Of a stretch of 64,000 nt of DNA, positions 24,908-49,248 are shown in pieces. The DNA comes from Paraspadella gotoi (lineage: Eukaryota > Chaetognatha). Position 1 is the stretch's first letter. Each line of letters starts with the position of its first letter. Below the pieces are notes generated by a model. It was not told where the DNA came from and searched no databases. It saw only the letters and a list, made by a program, of their open reading frames with translations. Where the stretch lies: the NCBI GenBank assembly GCA_051294375.1, contig CM119265.1, positions 27,668,989-27,732,988 of the forward strand, given 5' to 3'. A program made the translations under genes and the position numbers.

Positions 24908-25209
24908 TAATCAATCAAACAAACATTCAACTAATCAATCAAACAAACATTCAACTAATCAATCAATTAATCAATCAAATCAATCAAATCAATCAATCAA
25001 ACCCCCTTTTTTTCCCCAGATCGGCTACCATCGTGGCCGCCTTCCTCATGCTTCGTCGCGGCTTGACCGGAGTGGAGGCCCTCCGTTCGATTCACATCCG
25101 TAAACCAGTTAGACCCAATGACGGATTCCTCAATCAACTCGTGAAATTAGATCGAGAAATTAGAAACAGGAGAAGCAAGTTCGCCAGGCGAGTCGATCGG
25201 AGTGTGTAG
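23307..25209 (+). CDS. STYX-like (MK-STYX type) pseudophosphatase, DUSP fold
   Basis: Five exons: 23307-23400, 23671-23798, 24083-24154, 24551-24696, 25020-25209. Every junction has GT/AG and keeps frame, giving 209 residues. It reads as a dual-specificity phosphatase domain: PGLFLGEGPLNVPKMKKLGI, LGAVKNIL, DDDLRYMSLKFADI, then the signature loop IFSPNGTSRSATIVAAFLM and a PVRPNDGFLNQL helix. In active DUSPs the loop is HCx5R; here His-Cys is Phe-Ser, so the nucleophile is absent. FSx5R is the known signature of MK-STYX (STYXL1), a non-catalytic regulator that binds partners. Unlike vertebrate MK-STYX no N-terminal rhodanese domain is seen; the first exon gives only about 31 residues. The ATG at 23307 is the first in frame after a stop at 23226. 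Orthology versus independent loss of Cys is open. Confidence 0.8.
24850..24998. repeat. (AATC)n tract in the last intron
   Basis: Runs of CAAT/AATC tetranucleotides with a duplicated AAACAAACATTCAACTAATC unit, just upstream of the TTTTTTTCCCCAG acceptor of the last exon of the pseudophosphatase gene. Confidence 0.9.
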
Positions 25210-25221
25210 ATTGATTGATTA

Positions 25222-25259
<38 letters not shown>

Positions 25260-25262
25260 AAA
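25209..25262. repeat. (TTGA)n right after the stop codon
   Basis: TGATTGATTAATTGATTGATT repeats start immediately after the TAG of the pseudophosphatase gene, so they form its 3-prime UTR or flank. Confidence 0.9.
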
Positions 25263-25425
25263 TCGATTAGTTGATTTTTTCTTTGATTGATGATTTGGAT
25301 TTTTTGGATTGCTTGCTGGGAATTTGTCCGTTAAACAAGCATTGGTATTGGTGCCTTTCAGCCCCGATTGGAATGGATTGAATAACCTCGAGTTTTTTCC
25401 GCCTTGCAGTCACCTCGAGGTGAGT

Positions 25426-26233
25426 ATGGAGTGTCCCTGCGTCAAGACAAAGCCTCTTCATGCTCCGTTCGTTTACTTTCGCGATCCGAAGACTTACTCT
25501 CTCTCGATGTTGGGACGTAACAGACAGAAGGTGAGTTAAAATCCGGGATGATTGAGAGAGACGGCTCTCTTTACCCTTAAATCCATAACCCTTTATACTA
25601 ATTTTTGGTTTAAAAAAATTAACCTAATTTTAAAATTTAAGATAAAATGGGGTGTTCTTGGAAAATGAAACTGAAAAGTCTATCTCGCTATTGCCTTCTT
25701 ACCTCTTTTGTTTTGTCATAAAAAAAACGCAATCTTAGTTTTGTCACTAGTTTTGTCATGACCTTCGATTCATTTGTTTCGGCAGTCATGCCAACTCTGT
25801 TTTGCTATATATGTTTTTCTTTTTCTATTACTATTTGTTATTTTCTGTTTTTTCTATTGCTATTTGTTTTTCTATTTCTGTTTTTAAATTTGTTTTACAT
25901 TCTAACCTAAACTTATTCTTTGCCAGATATAAGTTCACTTAATATTTTAAAACCCGCTTGTGATTTATTGTTTTGTCAATCATAACAATTTAATCATTTT
26001 TCTCCCAATTTGATTCGCCAGTCATACAAACTGACGCTACTTTTTCTTACCCATAAAAAAAATTGCCTCCTTTGTTTCTCCGTGTATGTTAAAACATTTC
26101 CCCCCTCTGTTTTGCCTTTTGTTTTCTCCAGATCGCTCAAAAGATGTACTTCCACAGCGAAGACGCGACCAAGAATCCGATTACCCACACGGAGAGAGGA
26201 ACGGTCAAGCAAATTATTTTTAAAGCCATTTAA
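25426..26233 (+). CDS. Possible small two-exon protein of 68 residues, unknown
   Basis: Exon 25426-25530 (donor GTGAGT) and exon 26132-26233 (acceptor TTTTCTCCAG) join in phase 0. The protein starts MECPCVKTKPLHAPFVYFRD and ends VKQIIFKAI-stop. The frame is open further upstream to an ATG at 25309, so the true start may be earlier or on another exon. The balanced composition and clean splice sites suggest a real gene. It could be a separate short protein or an alternative 3-prime end of the pseudophosphatase gene 220 bases upstream. No family recognised. Confidence 0.5.
25617..25690. repeat. Dispersed AATGGGGYGTTCT repeat, copy 1
   Basis: AAAATGGGGTGTTCTTGGAA block shared, diverged, with 28198-28285, 30880-30975 and 36590-36745. 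All copies lie in introns or flanks of the two phosphatase genes. Function unknown. Confidence 0.5.
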
Positions 26234-26904
26234 TCGATACTTAACTGGATAATAACTAATTATTCATTCACTAACGATTAATCTATTATTCCTTTTGATT
26301 TAAAACGCAGTAATTACTAATATTACGAAATGAAATCAAACTTTTTTTACTTCGTGAGTGAAAAGAAATAGATATTTCGTTTCAGCAAAATGTAAATTTA
26401 ATTTTGACATTTAGTTTTAAAATAGTTAGGAAAGTCTAATGTCGAATATTGTTCGACAATGAACTTTCTCTAAGTCTGTGTTGAAAAATTTTGAAAAGGT
26501 TCTCAGTTTTCGAGCGCCATTGATATAAAATATAAAATAAAAATAAGAGATTTAGATTTAGAGATATAAAATAATTTTTATTCTGATAAGTTTAAAATGT
26601 GCTCCTGTACTTTGTTAAGCTTAGGTCAAACTATGATTGCATTTCACCTCACATACGACATTGTTACGACAATGTTAACTATATTAAGTAACTTAAAGTA
26701 ACTATTGCACTTTTGTAAAAATGTTGACCGATTAAAATTTTGAGAAAAAAAGACAGAATGGTGATCTTTTTAAAAAAATTATTCACGTCTAAAAGTCACG
26801 AAGCAATCACAGTCACAGGTGAATTAAAGTTAAAAAGTAAAACTAAAAAAAATATTGAAAAACGAATTATCAACAATTCAGCCCGTCTCTCTCTCTAAAA
26901 CCTC

Positions 26905-26978
<74 letters not shown>

Positions 26979-26997
26979 TCTCTCTTCATTTCCCTCA

Positions 26998-39293
<12,296 letters not shown>

Positions 39294-39299
39294 ATTGTT

Positions 39300-40110
39300 T
39301 ATATTTATATTTAACTTGTTTGTTATTGTTTAAAAATTGGTTTTGTTTCAAATGGTTGTCGCTTTTTATGTTTATTACTATGTTTATTATGCTTATTAAT
39401 ATATTCGCCGGTTAATTAATATTTTTTCACTAAACCGAGACGAAACCTACTTCATTCCTCGTTATATTAATGAAGGAAGGACGAAGGCAAAGCCAAGAGA
39501 GAAAAGTTACTTGATAATCCATTCTCTGCGTTGATATTGTACTGTATATTGTATTGAAAGTGTATTTGTACAATTGTTTCGTATCCTTTAGTTTTCGTTG
39601 CGTTTTAGATGAGACGTTACAACTTTGTTACGACAAATTATTTTGTTTTGATTTAAAATTAAACATAAAATATAAAACGACATTTTCATCCGATTCTAAT
39701 TTTCTGCGAGAAGATCCGAATATTGTTGTTGTTGTTGTGATTGATTCAATCGTTGTTGACGTGATTGACCGACCGACCGCGATGGCCAAGTCGCCTTCGG
39801 TGGCGCTGGTTACGTAGGCTTGGCGTTGGCGTTGGCGTTGGCGTTGGTGTTGGCGTTGTTAGCTGCAAAATGCAGATTTTCATCAAAGACGAAAAAAAAT
39901 CGATGCGCAAATCTGAAGAAAAAGAAGATTTTCGTCGTCGTCGTCTTCATCGTCGTCTTCATCGTCGTCGTCATCGTCGTTGCTGTTGTTGTTGTTGTTG
40001 TATGTATGTCGCTCGTCGTCGTCTGCGTCGTCATCGCATTCATTAAAAAAAATAGTAAAATGAAAAAAAAAAAGAATTAACGATTTGACATGCCACAAGT
40101 AGCCACACGA
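39300..40110. other. Region upstream of PPEF; trinucleotide and hexanucleotide repeats
   Basis: Contains (GGCGTT)n at 39818-39858 and (GTC/TTG)n at 39930-40030. As the sequence 5-prime of PPEF exon 1 it would hold that gene's promoter; no motif could be assigned. Confidence 0.5.
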
Positions 40111-40119
40111 CAACAGAAA

Positions 40120-40122
40120 GAC

Positions 40123-40206
<84 letters not shown>
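40120..40206. repeat. (GA)n microsatellite
   Basis: About 85 bases of GA. The following 40210-41300 stretch is AT-rich without a recognisable gene. Confidence 0.95.
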
Positions 40207-40211
<5 letters not shown>

Positions 40212-41324
40212 TGAGCGAGGTCCTGAGGGGGCAAAGTGCGTGACTCTTCATAAATAGATAAAGAAAAATAAATTAAAAACAAAAAAAAATAAAAAAAACT
40301 TAAATAAATAAATAAAACGAATAAAAAATTCTTAACATGCTAAACACATTTGATATTTTGGGTCAAAAGTTTCGCGCATTTAAGGAAGTTCCTTTTTTTA
40401 ATAAAAATAAATAATTTAATAAAGATAATTAGAAATCAAGAAAACAGAAAGAAAATTGGGAGAATAAAAGAAGAAAGGGTAAAACCCCGAAGGTAAAACG
40501 CTGAATAACTTGGGTTTCTTCTCTATCAGTGAATTTGGTCGTTATTGTGTTTAATGATGTCTTGTGAAAAAAAGAAGGTTCATTCAGAAGAAAAAGTTCA
40601 AAAATCGTAATTAATTAGAAAAAAAAGTTAAAGTTATTTAGTTAATTTTTTTTAAAAAGAGCAAAACAAACAAAAAAATTAAAGAAGAGAGAAAAACAAG
40701 TTGGCATCGCGCGTCAAACCGCTCGACGCGACACGCGACGGAAAAAAAGCGAAAAAAAGACTAATCAAGGCTGAAGGAAACAAAAGGCAAACGGATTAAA
40801 TTCTTTGAGAAAAAAGAGAAAAAAGACGAAAAATCGATTTTTAAATTCTTTTGTTTTTTCGTCGCTAGAGGCGTTGGGGTGTGGATGGGGTGTGGAGGGG
40901 TGTGGAGGGGCCGGGGTGGTGAGAGGATGTGAAAAAATTATGTGATGTTTATTATGTGAAAGGTACAGAGTGGAGAGAGAACAAAAATGGGTTGAAGTAA
41001 AGTGAAAATATAATTTTTTAACAATATTGTATCCTTTAAACATTAATAAAGCGAAATCTTTTACTTCGGACTTGACTTTAAAAGTAATATTCGAATCATT
41101 TCCAGTTTCCTTTAATTTACAACTGTTATTTCACTTTATTACATGTAGTTATTATATTGTTTTTTTTTGCAAAAATAATAAAATTAACATTGCAAGAACA
41201 AAAGTGTGTAATAAATATGCGAACTATATACAATTATATATACTCAAATTTATATTTTAAAAATTCACAATGCCACATTTATATATATTTTTTTTAATTT
41301 CTGAAGTTGTTTCTACGAATTGTG

Positions 41325-41530
41325 TTTTTTTTCAGTCAACAATTTTTATTTAATAATGGACATGTTTTAGTGTAAGTCTTCATCAGGGCAATATCATTTA
41401 TGAATTGTACAAGAAATAGTTTCATAATAGTTTTCTTGTACAATTCACAACTGATATTGCGCTGAAGAAGACTTGCACTAAAGTCGAAACATGTCCATAA
41501 TTAAATAAAAATCGTTTTTGACTATAAAAA
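41325..41530. mobile_element. Palindromic MITE-like element with hammerhead-core-like arms
   Basis: Two arms, about 41335-41415 and 41440-41520, are inverted copies around TGAATTGTACAAGAAA. Each carries a CTGAWGAAGACTTRCACTAA block; one arm continues AGTCGAAACATGTCC. A related single arm lies at 14675-14725 (minus: CTGATGAAGGCT, then AGTCGAAACAT). Confidence 0.6.
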
Positions 41531-41961
41531 AAACACTCTCGTTTATCATCTAAATAAAAATTTTATTGAGCTGCAAATTTTTTTAAACCCATAAGCAAAA
41601 ACGAATGGTCGCTATTGGTCCCATTTTAATTTTTAATTAAAAAAACAATATTGACACAAACGTGTTTGAAACATTTATCCATTTTAAATATTTTAATTCG
41701 CCGTTGATTTCATCTCCAGATAATCTTTTACTTATTATAATTAAAACGAAGTGACTTTTAAAATCTTTGTTCGCCGACTTCCGCTTTTTTCTCTCTCTCG
41801 CTTTTAGACTCGCGAGAATCAGAGTTAAGGAGATAAAGAAAAAAATCAATTGACTGCAAAGTAATTATCGATTCTTCTCTTTCTAGAAGGAAAAACAAGA
41901 AACTTACATCCTTGCTTTTAACGCGGGGTAAGAATAACAATGACAGGGGAGAATAAAGTAA

Positions 41962-42008
<47 letters not shown>

Positions 42009-43158
42009 GAGAGAGAGATGCATATGTATTTTTTGTCAGTATGGTAGACATTGTGTATTTTTGTATGGTATGGTATGGTATAATTCAATGCAATAATGTG
42101 ATAAGTTAAATTCTTTGAATTTAAGTAATTCATACATATTTTGCTAATTATTGTGTCTGAGTAATAGGTAGCAATATGTATAATAAACTTTGGTTAAAAC
42201 TTAAAAGTATAAATAAACATTTGACATAACTTTAGCAGGTTTTATTAAAAATCTTTAAAAGTCAGGTTAGTATGCAGCTATCTACTAACTTTTAATAAAA
42301 CTGTTATCAATTGAACTAATCTAAAAAATTCAGTTTTTGACTAAACTTTATTACGAATCGACATATGTAAAAAAAACACACTTTACCGATATCACAACGA
42401 TTTATTGAAACTTTACAATTTAATACGGACTATGGTAGAGCAGAAAGAATGGTTGTCGTCTTTTTATGTATTAAAATTCAGTGTGAAAGATCAAGGTTCT
42501 GTTTGGTATTGTTTCGCATGGGGAAGGAAAACAAAAAAAAACCAAAGTATGCGTTATGTTTTTTCATGGAAGAACAAAAAATAAAATCAACAAAAAGTAT
42601 CTTTTGTTTTTCATGGAAGAAGACAAAAAAAAATTGCGAGAATTAAAACGAATTTCAAGGAAATTCGTCTGTTTGTTTTTATCAAAGGGGGCGGGGGCAA
42701 AAAACACATAAAAATATTTATTTCTAAATGTTTTAGATTTTGCTTCTCGTTGGAATTTTTAATCTTCCAGAGTTTTAATTCAATACTTTAGAAAAAAAAT
42801 ATTCACAAATTATCAGAATTTTTTTTCTTCACGAGACAACTAAAAACTAACCGAATAATATATTCACACAGATGCTTGTCAACTCAGAATCTTTGTTTTT
42901 AACCAAAAATCTATTGTATTTTCAGTTAAATTAATTTCATAAGCCGTTGGCATTAAAGCATATATTCAAAACAATTTTTTTTTGGTCCAAAAAAAATAAT
43001 CATAAACATACTAACTATTCATATACTAACATAAAAAATCGAAATTGATATTCTTAAACTTTAAATTTTTTTTAAACTAATTTTTTCCACGCCATCGCCT
43101 TAAAAAATGCTCATTCCCGGGCCCTCTAAACGACGCCATGCTCGATCCCGGGCCCCGT

Positions 43159-43431
43159 TTACGACGCCGTGCTCGATCCGGGCCTCGGCTGCGTCGACTT
43201 GACGATGAGTTCGGAAACGACTTTCATGACGACCTCGATCTCAACTTTGACGTCCTGAGAGTCACGACCATGACGTTGCGAGGACGCGTGGACGCCCGCT
43301 GGCGTCGACGACGTCATTGGCGGAATCTCAACTCGGAAAGACTCCATCTGGCGAGAGGCGAGGGAAATGTGATGGGGGGAAAGAAAAACAAAAGGCTTTA
43401 ATTAATTGGCGATAATTGGCTCAAGTCACAT

Positions 43432-43513
<82 letters not shown>

Positions 43514-44363
43514 TTTGCAACATCAGGTGGTTGTCTCATAATAAAAGATAAAATGAAAAAAAAAGAAAAAAAAACAACATAACGTTTTTGGTCTTGGATT
43601 CAAAAAAGTCTTCATGTCAAATTGCATAGTGCTAATGTCAGATTTGGTTGTGTTTACTTCAAGTTCCCTCAAACTATGGTGCAGTCTTCCACTTATTAAC
43701 CAAGTCAGAAACGATAGTTCTGCCGTCAATTTATTTACCCTGTAGAATTTTTAGTGCTGACTTACATTTACGAATTTAATCAGAATTTAATCTGGCATAA
43801 TTTCAGACATAATCTGGCATATAGCATACAATCTTTAAAAAAATAATAATAATAATTTAATCAGAATCCATAGGGCTTTCAGTTCCACACCTCGTTTAAT
43901 GTAACCTCATAAGAATCCATGGTGCTGATTAAGATTTCATTACCTCGTCAGNNNNNNNNNNNNNNNNNNNNNNNNNNNNNNNNNNNNNNNNNNNNNNNNN
44001 NNNNNNNNNNNNNNNNNNNNNNNNNNNNNNNNNNNNNNNNNNNNNNNNNNNNNNNNNNNNNNNNNNNNNNNNNNNNNNNNNNNNNNNNNNNNNNNNNNNN
44101 NNNNNNNNNNNNNNNNNNNNNNNNNNNNNNNNNNNNNNNNNNNNNNNNNNNNNNNNNNNNNNNNNNNNNNNNNNNNNNNNNNNNNNNNNNNNNNNNNNNN
44201 NNNNNNNNNNNNNNNNNNNTCCATGGTGCTGATTAAGATTTCATTACCTCGTCAGAATCTATGGTGCTGAGTTCTCTTAGGACATCGTCGACCGAGAGTC
44301 GCATGTGGTACACGACATTGTAAGACTCTATGACTCCGAGAATGTCTTCGAGGGGAAGTTGAC
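43159..44363 (-). CDS. Last two exons of an unrecognised gene
   Basis: Exon 44363-44248 (acceptor CCTACAG, donor GTAATG) reads QLPLEDILGVIESYNVVYHM, then RLSVDDVLRELSTIDSDE. Exon 43347-43159 (acceptor CTCGCCAG) continues in phase 0 as MESFRVEIPPMTSSTPAG to VVSELIVKSTQPRPGS and a TAA. The balanced composition, GC-rich third positions and matching phases make both likely real. No family is recognised. Upstream exons were not found. The intron contains a minisatellite with an assembly gap. A GC-rich repeat (CGATCCCGGGCCC-like, 43110-43195) overlaps the C-terminal codons. Confidence 0.6.
43434..43509. repeat. (GA)n microsatellite
   Basis: Sits in the plus-strand sequence just upstream (sense) of the acceptor of the exon at 43347; on that sense strand it is (CT)n. 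Confidence 0.95.
43890..44258 (-). repeat. 37-base minisatellite made of exon end plus donor, with gap
   Basis: On the minus strand the unit is GATTCTGACGAGGTAATGAA, then ATCTTAATCAGCACCAT. It copies the exon end STIDSDE codons and its GTAATG donor. Units are visible on both sides of the N run (43952-44219), which probably hides more. Confidence 0.8.
43952..44219. other. Assembly gap of 268 N
   Basis: N run flanked on both sides by the same minisatellite unit, so the missing sequence is probably more of the array. Confidence 0.98.
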
Positions 44364-44389
44364 CTGTAGGTGAAGGAGAGGGAGAATCT

Positions 44390-44392
<3 letters not shown>

Positions 44393-44474
<82 letters not shown>
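44393..44474. repeat. (CT)n microsatellite
   Basis: On the minus (sense) strand a (GA)n run about 30 bases before the acceptor of the exon at 44363. Confidence 0.95.
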
Positions 44475-44477
<3 letters not shown>

Positions 44478-44519
44478 CTCGCTTTTTTTGACGAAAAAAC
44501 AAATATGTTAATCATGCAA

Positions 44520-45600
44520 ACTAATCCATCGGTCAAAATATATTAAATTAGTCAATCAGTCAATCATTCACTAAATAAATAAATTAATCAATTATTTAAT
44601 TAATAAAATTATTTATCAATCAATCAATCATCCAATCAGTATTTTATGTAGGCAATCAAGCAATCGTAAATTGATTAAATACGACGTCCAAAAACCGTCA
44701 AAACAATTTAATCAATCAATCAACCAATCAATCCATGAATCAATCAATCAATCAATCAGTGGGTTTTGTTTCTTCCTTCGGTGACGATTCTGTCGCGAAT
44801 GTGAGAGACACAATAAATCACAAAAGCGAAGATGCGGTTGAGTAAGAAGAAAAGAAAAAGAAGTTGTTGTCGCTGCCCTCGTCGTCGTTGTTGTCGTTGC
44901 CCTCGTCGTCGTTGTTGTCGTTGCCCTCGTCGTCGTTGACATGATCGTCTTTGTCTTTAGTTACAGTGATTATTATTAGTAAGAAAGAAAATAAAATCGC
45001 CGACCGAATTCTTCAAAAATTTCAATGTCCGCTTGGAAATGATTTTGCAAAAACTTCTTCTTATTATAAGTCACTTTTCGGTCGGTCGGTCCGTCGGTCG
45101 GTCGGTATGTCTCTCCGTCGGTCTCGTCCTATTGACGTTAAAAATGGATAAAATTCGCCTATAGTTATTCGCTCATTTGTTAAGACAAAAAAAAACCTCA
45201 AATCTTAGGGACTGCTAGCGCCGCCTTCAGGAAATCCTAAAACTATAAGTATTGCAGTGCATGTCATAAATACAGGGGCTAACAAAATAAAGTCTATGCG
45301 GCGCAACACATTGGAATCTAGTATACTAGATTGGCGGGGTCGGTTAGGTGTTTTGAAAATTCAAAGGGTTGGGCTTACAATCGGTCCTTTGTGCTCCGTT
45401 TTTGTTTGTTGGATTGTTTCGTTCACAAATATTAAACAAAGTTTTTTTTCTCTCTCTCGATGTATCAAAATGAATGCCACCTTGTAGAATGTACAATGTA
45501 CAATGTACAATGCACAATGTACAATGTACAATTAGCCAATTGGATTTTATTTCGCTTTTCTGATTTAAATGAATCATTTCATTCGCCATTTTTCGTTCGT
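44520..45600. other. Intergenic or intronic repeats
   Basis: (AATC)n stretches at 44555-44640 and 44708-44758, an 18-base (CCCTCGTCGTCGTTGTTG)n tandem at about 44875-44938, (CGGT)n at 45075-45120 and a (TACAATG)n tandem at 45488-45530. No confident gene. Confidence 0.7.
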
Positions 45601-45616
45601 TTTGTCTTTATCATCA

Positions 45617-45618
45617 AT

Positions 45619-45680
<62 letters not shown>
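45617..45680. repeat. (ATC)21 microsatellite
   Basis: Uninterrupted trinucleotide run; (GTC)n follows at 45815-45905. Poly-Ile and poly-Ser frames here are artefacts. Confidence 0.95.
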
Positions 45681-45681
<1 letters not shown>

Positions 45682-46034
45682 TCTTTATCCTTCTTTATTG
45701 TCTTCTTTTTGACATCTTCTTGTTCCAAATGTCATCATCTAAAAAATGACAAATGTTCTTAAATTTCCACCACAAAGAATTTTCTTCCAAATCGGTGACC
45801 AAACTTGTTCTCGTCCTCATCGTCGTCGTCGTCGTCCTCATCGTCGTCGTCGTCGTCGTCACGTCATCGTCGTCGTCGTACTCGTCATCGTGCTCGTCGT
45901 CGTCCATCGTGTATCGTCGTCAATTTTCGTCGTCATCCGGCGTCGTCTTCTCTCGTTTTTCAAGATAACACTTTCCTTCCGATCCTTTCCTGTGTTTATC
46001 GCTTTCAGGTGTTTTACATGTAATTTCCTCCGAA

Positions 46035-46263
46035 GTCTCTCTCTCTCTCTCTCTCCTTCTCTCTCTCCTCTTCTCTCTCTCCTCTCTCTTCTCTCCTCTC
46101 TCACTCCTCTCTCTCTCTCTCACTCTCTCTTTATCCTTGTTTCCATTCATTGGATGATGCTTCTGACTCTATTTTTTTTCTTTCGTTCCTTACCTAAAGT
46201 CATTTTCTCTCTCTCTCTCATCTCTCTCTCTCTCTCTCTCCTCTCTCCCATCTCCTCTCTCTC

Positions 46264-46303
<40 letters not shown>

Positions 46304-46325
46304 CTCTCCTTCTATTTCTTTCTCA
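46035..46325. repeat. Imperfect CT-rich tract
   Basis: Two CT-rich blocks separated by about 60 bases. No coding signal. Confidence 0.85.
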
Positions 46326-46959
46326 CTCCCTCTCTGTCCCCCCCACCTGTCGGTCGTGTATCTTCTCTGTTTAGGACCGGTAAACCATTCGAATATTTTA
46401 AGCAATTCTCTGAATTTTTTTTTTCTCACATAAACATTTTTCCTTTTTTATATCAAAATTTTTTTTACAGAATGCAATTAAATATTAAATTAATATATAA
46501 GGTTAATAAAATTGAGGTAAATTATGATTTAGGGGTTTTGGATTCACCATTAAAATTTTGGGTTAAATGTTAAAGTTAAAATTAAATTATGAGATAAAAG
46601 AACAGAATGGAAGGCAACCTTACAGGAAAAGAGAGCCGGATTGTTTTAAGATTTCTCATCATATCTTACAGGTATTTCGTACTACTTTGAGACATTTTAA
46701 CTCTAATATTTCGCTCGATCATTAACGTTGTCCATGCATCAACGTTGTTTTTGTTGATTGTTGGTTGTTTTTGTGTTGGTTGATGTTGTTGTTGTCCGTC
46801 GCCATTTGTCTGCATCAGCTTTAGACGCGTCGACCTTTTGTTTGTTTGGTAAATTTAACGTCCGGGTTTCGAGCGGTTTAACGCGGGTCTCCATTTAGTC
46901 TCTCTCCTCCTTCTCCGTCTTCCTCCCCTCTCCCTCCGTCCTCGTCGTCTCGATCTATG

Positions 46960-47000
<41 letters not shown>

Positions 47001-47369
47001 TTCTCTCATCCTCCTGCACGAGAGAACGGCGAGACATGAGACGTTAAAGCCGCTAATATTTCGTGTCTCGGCTTCCCTCTTCCTCAAAAACGGCCCTCTC
47101 CTCTCTCTCTCGTCTCTCTCTCTCTCTCTCTCGCTCTCTCTCGTCTCTCTCTCTCTCGTCTCTCTCTCTCTCTTCTCCCTCTCTCTCTCTATATTCTCTC
47201 TCTGTCCAGCATTTTGTAAGGTTTAGTCGTTAGTTTTTTCTAATTCGGACCGCGATGTATAATTCAATAATTAGTATTTGGTTGTTGAAAATCTTGATTA
47301 TGATAATATTGAAGTTATTGCTGATGCCAAACTTTCAACTTTTGAATCAGGGAGCCGTAAAAGATTATT

Positions 47370-47580
47370 AGCCGTCCAGTTCACCCCGCCCTCATTCGTG
47401 ATACGATTCATTGAGTGATACCATCAGCTCACGATCATTAGGTACTGCGGTCTATCCCCAATGGTACCTATCCCGCGGGAAGCTCGTGCACCGCGTTGTG
47501 TTCTCAGAAAACCCTCAAGCCTGGTTCCCAGCTCATGACAAGTTCCATTGCTGATACGGACTAATCCACTGATATTTATT
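47370..47580 (+). repeat. tRNA-derived SINE, family 2, copy b
   Basis: Plus-strand copy sharing TTCACCCCGCC, ATTGAGTGATACCATCAGCTC, ATTAGGTAC and AAAACCCTCAAGCCTGGTTCC with the copy at 2580-2800. Confidence 0.65.
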
Positions 47581-47911
47581 TACTTATGAAAAGAATCTAC
47601 TGAAAAAATAATTGAAGCTAAACATATCGACGTATGTAATATAGGTTTTAAAAGCTACGAAACTTTCGCGTGGTTTGACATAGTATCACTGTATCAGTCA
47701 AAACTGATACCGAGAGATCGTATCCAGGGATCGACCGAAGAATCTAATCTCTTCACCACTTACCTCACCCTAACTTATCAATCAATAAATAAGTGTTCCT
47801 TACCTTTATTCTTATCATCACACTTAAATCACACACCGACTTTTATCCACATGTCCAATCACAACACACTGCGATCGTCACCATCGGTTGACTGAGTCTG
47901 CGGGGCGGGAA

Positions 47912-47918
<7 letters not shown>

Positions 47919-48007
<89 letters not shown>
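47919..48007. repeat. (GA)n microsatellite
   Basis: Followed within 120 bases by (CTTT)n. Confidence 0.95.
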
Positions 48008-48008
<1 letters not shown>

Positions 48009-48119
48009 GCTATTAGCGACATTTTGTGACGACGAATCTCAACTTTGCGATTTTCATTCGGGCGTTTGACGTTTGTCTCATTACGGTCGCTCACGCATCG
48101 ACGCACTCCGTCTCCCTCA

Positions 48120-48120
48120 A

Positions 48121-48202
<82 letters not shown>
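48120..48202. repeat. (CTTT)20 microsatellite
   Basis: Followed by four CTTGAATT units. A second (CTTT)n run lies at 48427-48511. Confidence 0.95.
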
Positions 48203-48203
<1 letters not shown>

Positions 48204-48423
48204 GAATTCTTTCTTGAATTTTTTCTTGAATTCTTTCTTGAATTCTTCATTTTTGTTTTTTTTCTTGACCTTTTTTGATTAAATTGGTACAACCAATCTG
48301 AAAATTTGCTCACATGTGTATCCATTCATTTAATAAATAATCTATCCTATACCTGATGATGGACAGGCTCCGTTGGTTTAAGGCTTCCATCACACTTCAA
48401 AGATATATATAGACCAGGACCCC

Positions 48424-48511
<88 letters not shown>

Positions 48512-48829
48512 TGTATGTATGTAGGTATAAATTCCTACTTCCGCTTTGGAAATTCTTTCCTTTTTGTTCTTTTGTTCTGTTTTGCTATTTTTTTAACTCC
48601 CAGATTCAGTTCTCTTTCTCCTCTTCCTCCCATCCTTAATTTTTCCTCCCTTCTATTATTCTTTTTCACCTGTTTCCTTCTCCCTTCCTTTTTTTTCTTC
48701 CTTTCTTTCTCTTTTTCCTTCCTTTCTTCTCCCCCTGATGTAAAATTGATACAAATCGCTCCACTAAAAGTCTACAGCGCAATAAAAAAAATCTTGTCTT
48801 CTTTTTGCTCTCACCTCGGACGAGCGTGG

Positions 48830-49215
48830 GAGGAAAGAAAAACGGAACGTTGGGGAGAGAAAAGGGGATAGGGGGAGGAAAGGAAAGAGGATGGAGGAAA
48901 TGAGAAAGGAGGAGAGGAAAGGAGAGAGAGGGGTAAGGGGAGAGGGGGAGGAAAGAAAAGAGGAGGAAGGAAAAGGGAAAAAAAAAGAAAGGGAGGAAAG
49001 GAAAGGGAGAAAAAAGTAAAGGGAGGAAAGGGAGGAAAGTAAAGAGAGAAAAAGGAAGGAAAGGAAAGAAAAGAGACAAAAAGAAAAGGGAGGGAAAAAA
49101 AGGAGAAAAAAAGAAAGGGAGGAAAGGAAAAGGAGAAAAAAGGAAAGGGAGAAAAAAGGAAAGGTAGGAAAAGATAGAAAAGGAAAAAGGAGGAAAGGAA
49201 AGAGAGAAAAGAGGA
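48830..49215. repeat. Polypurine tract
   Basis: GGAAAGGGAGGAAAGG-type sequence of about 385 bases. No gene. Confidence 0.85.
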
Positions 49216-49248
49216 AAGTGGAACCGCTCCTTGATTACTTTCTGCCGC

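Noticed and set aside
43919-44236. Open frames through N runs, here and at 62062-63185
   Set aside because: The frames are open only because N codons contain no stop; the real exons end at the gap or elsewhere.
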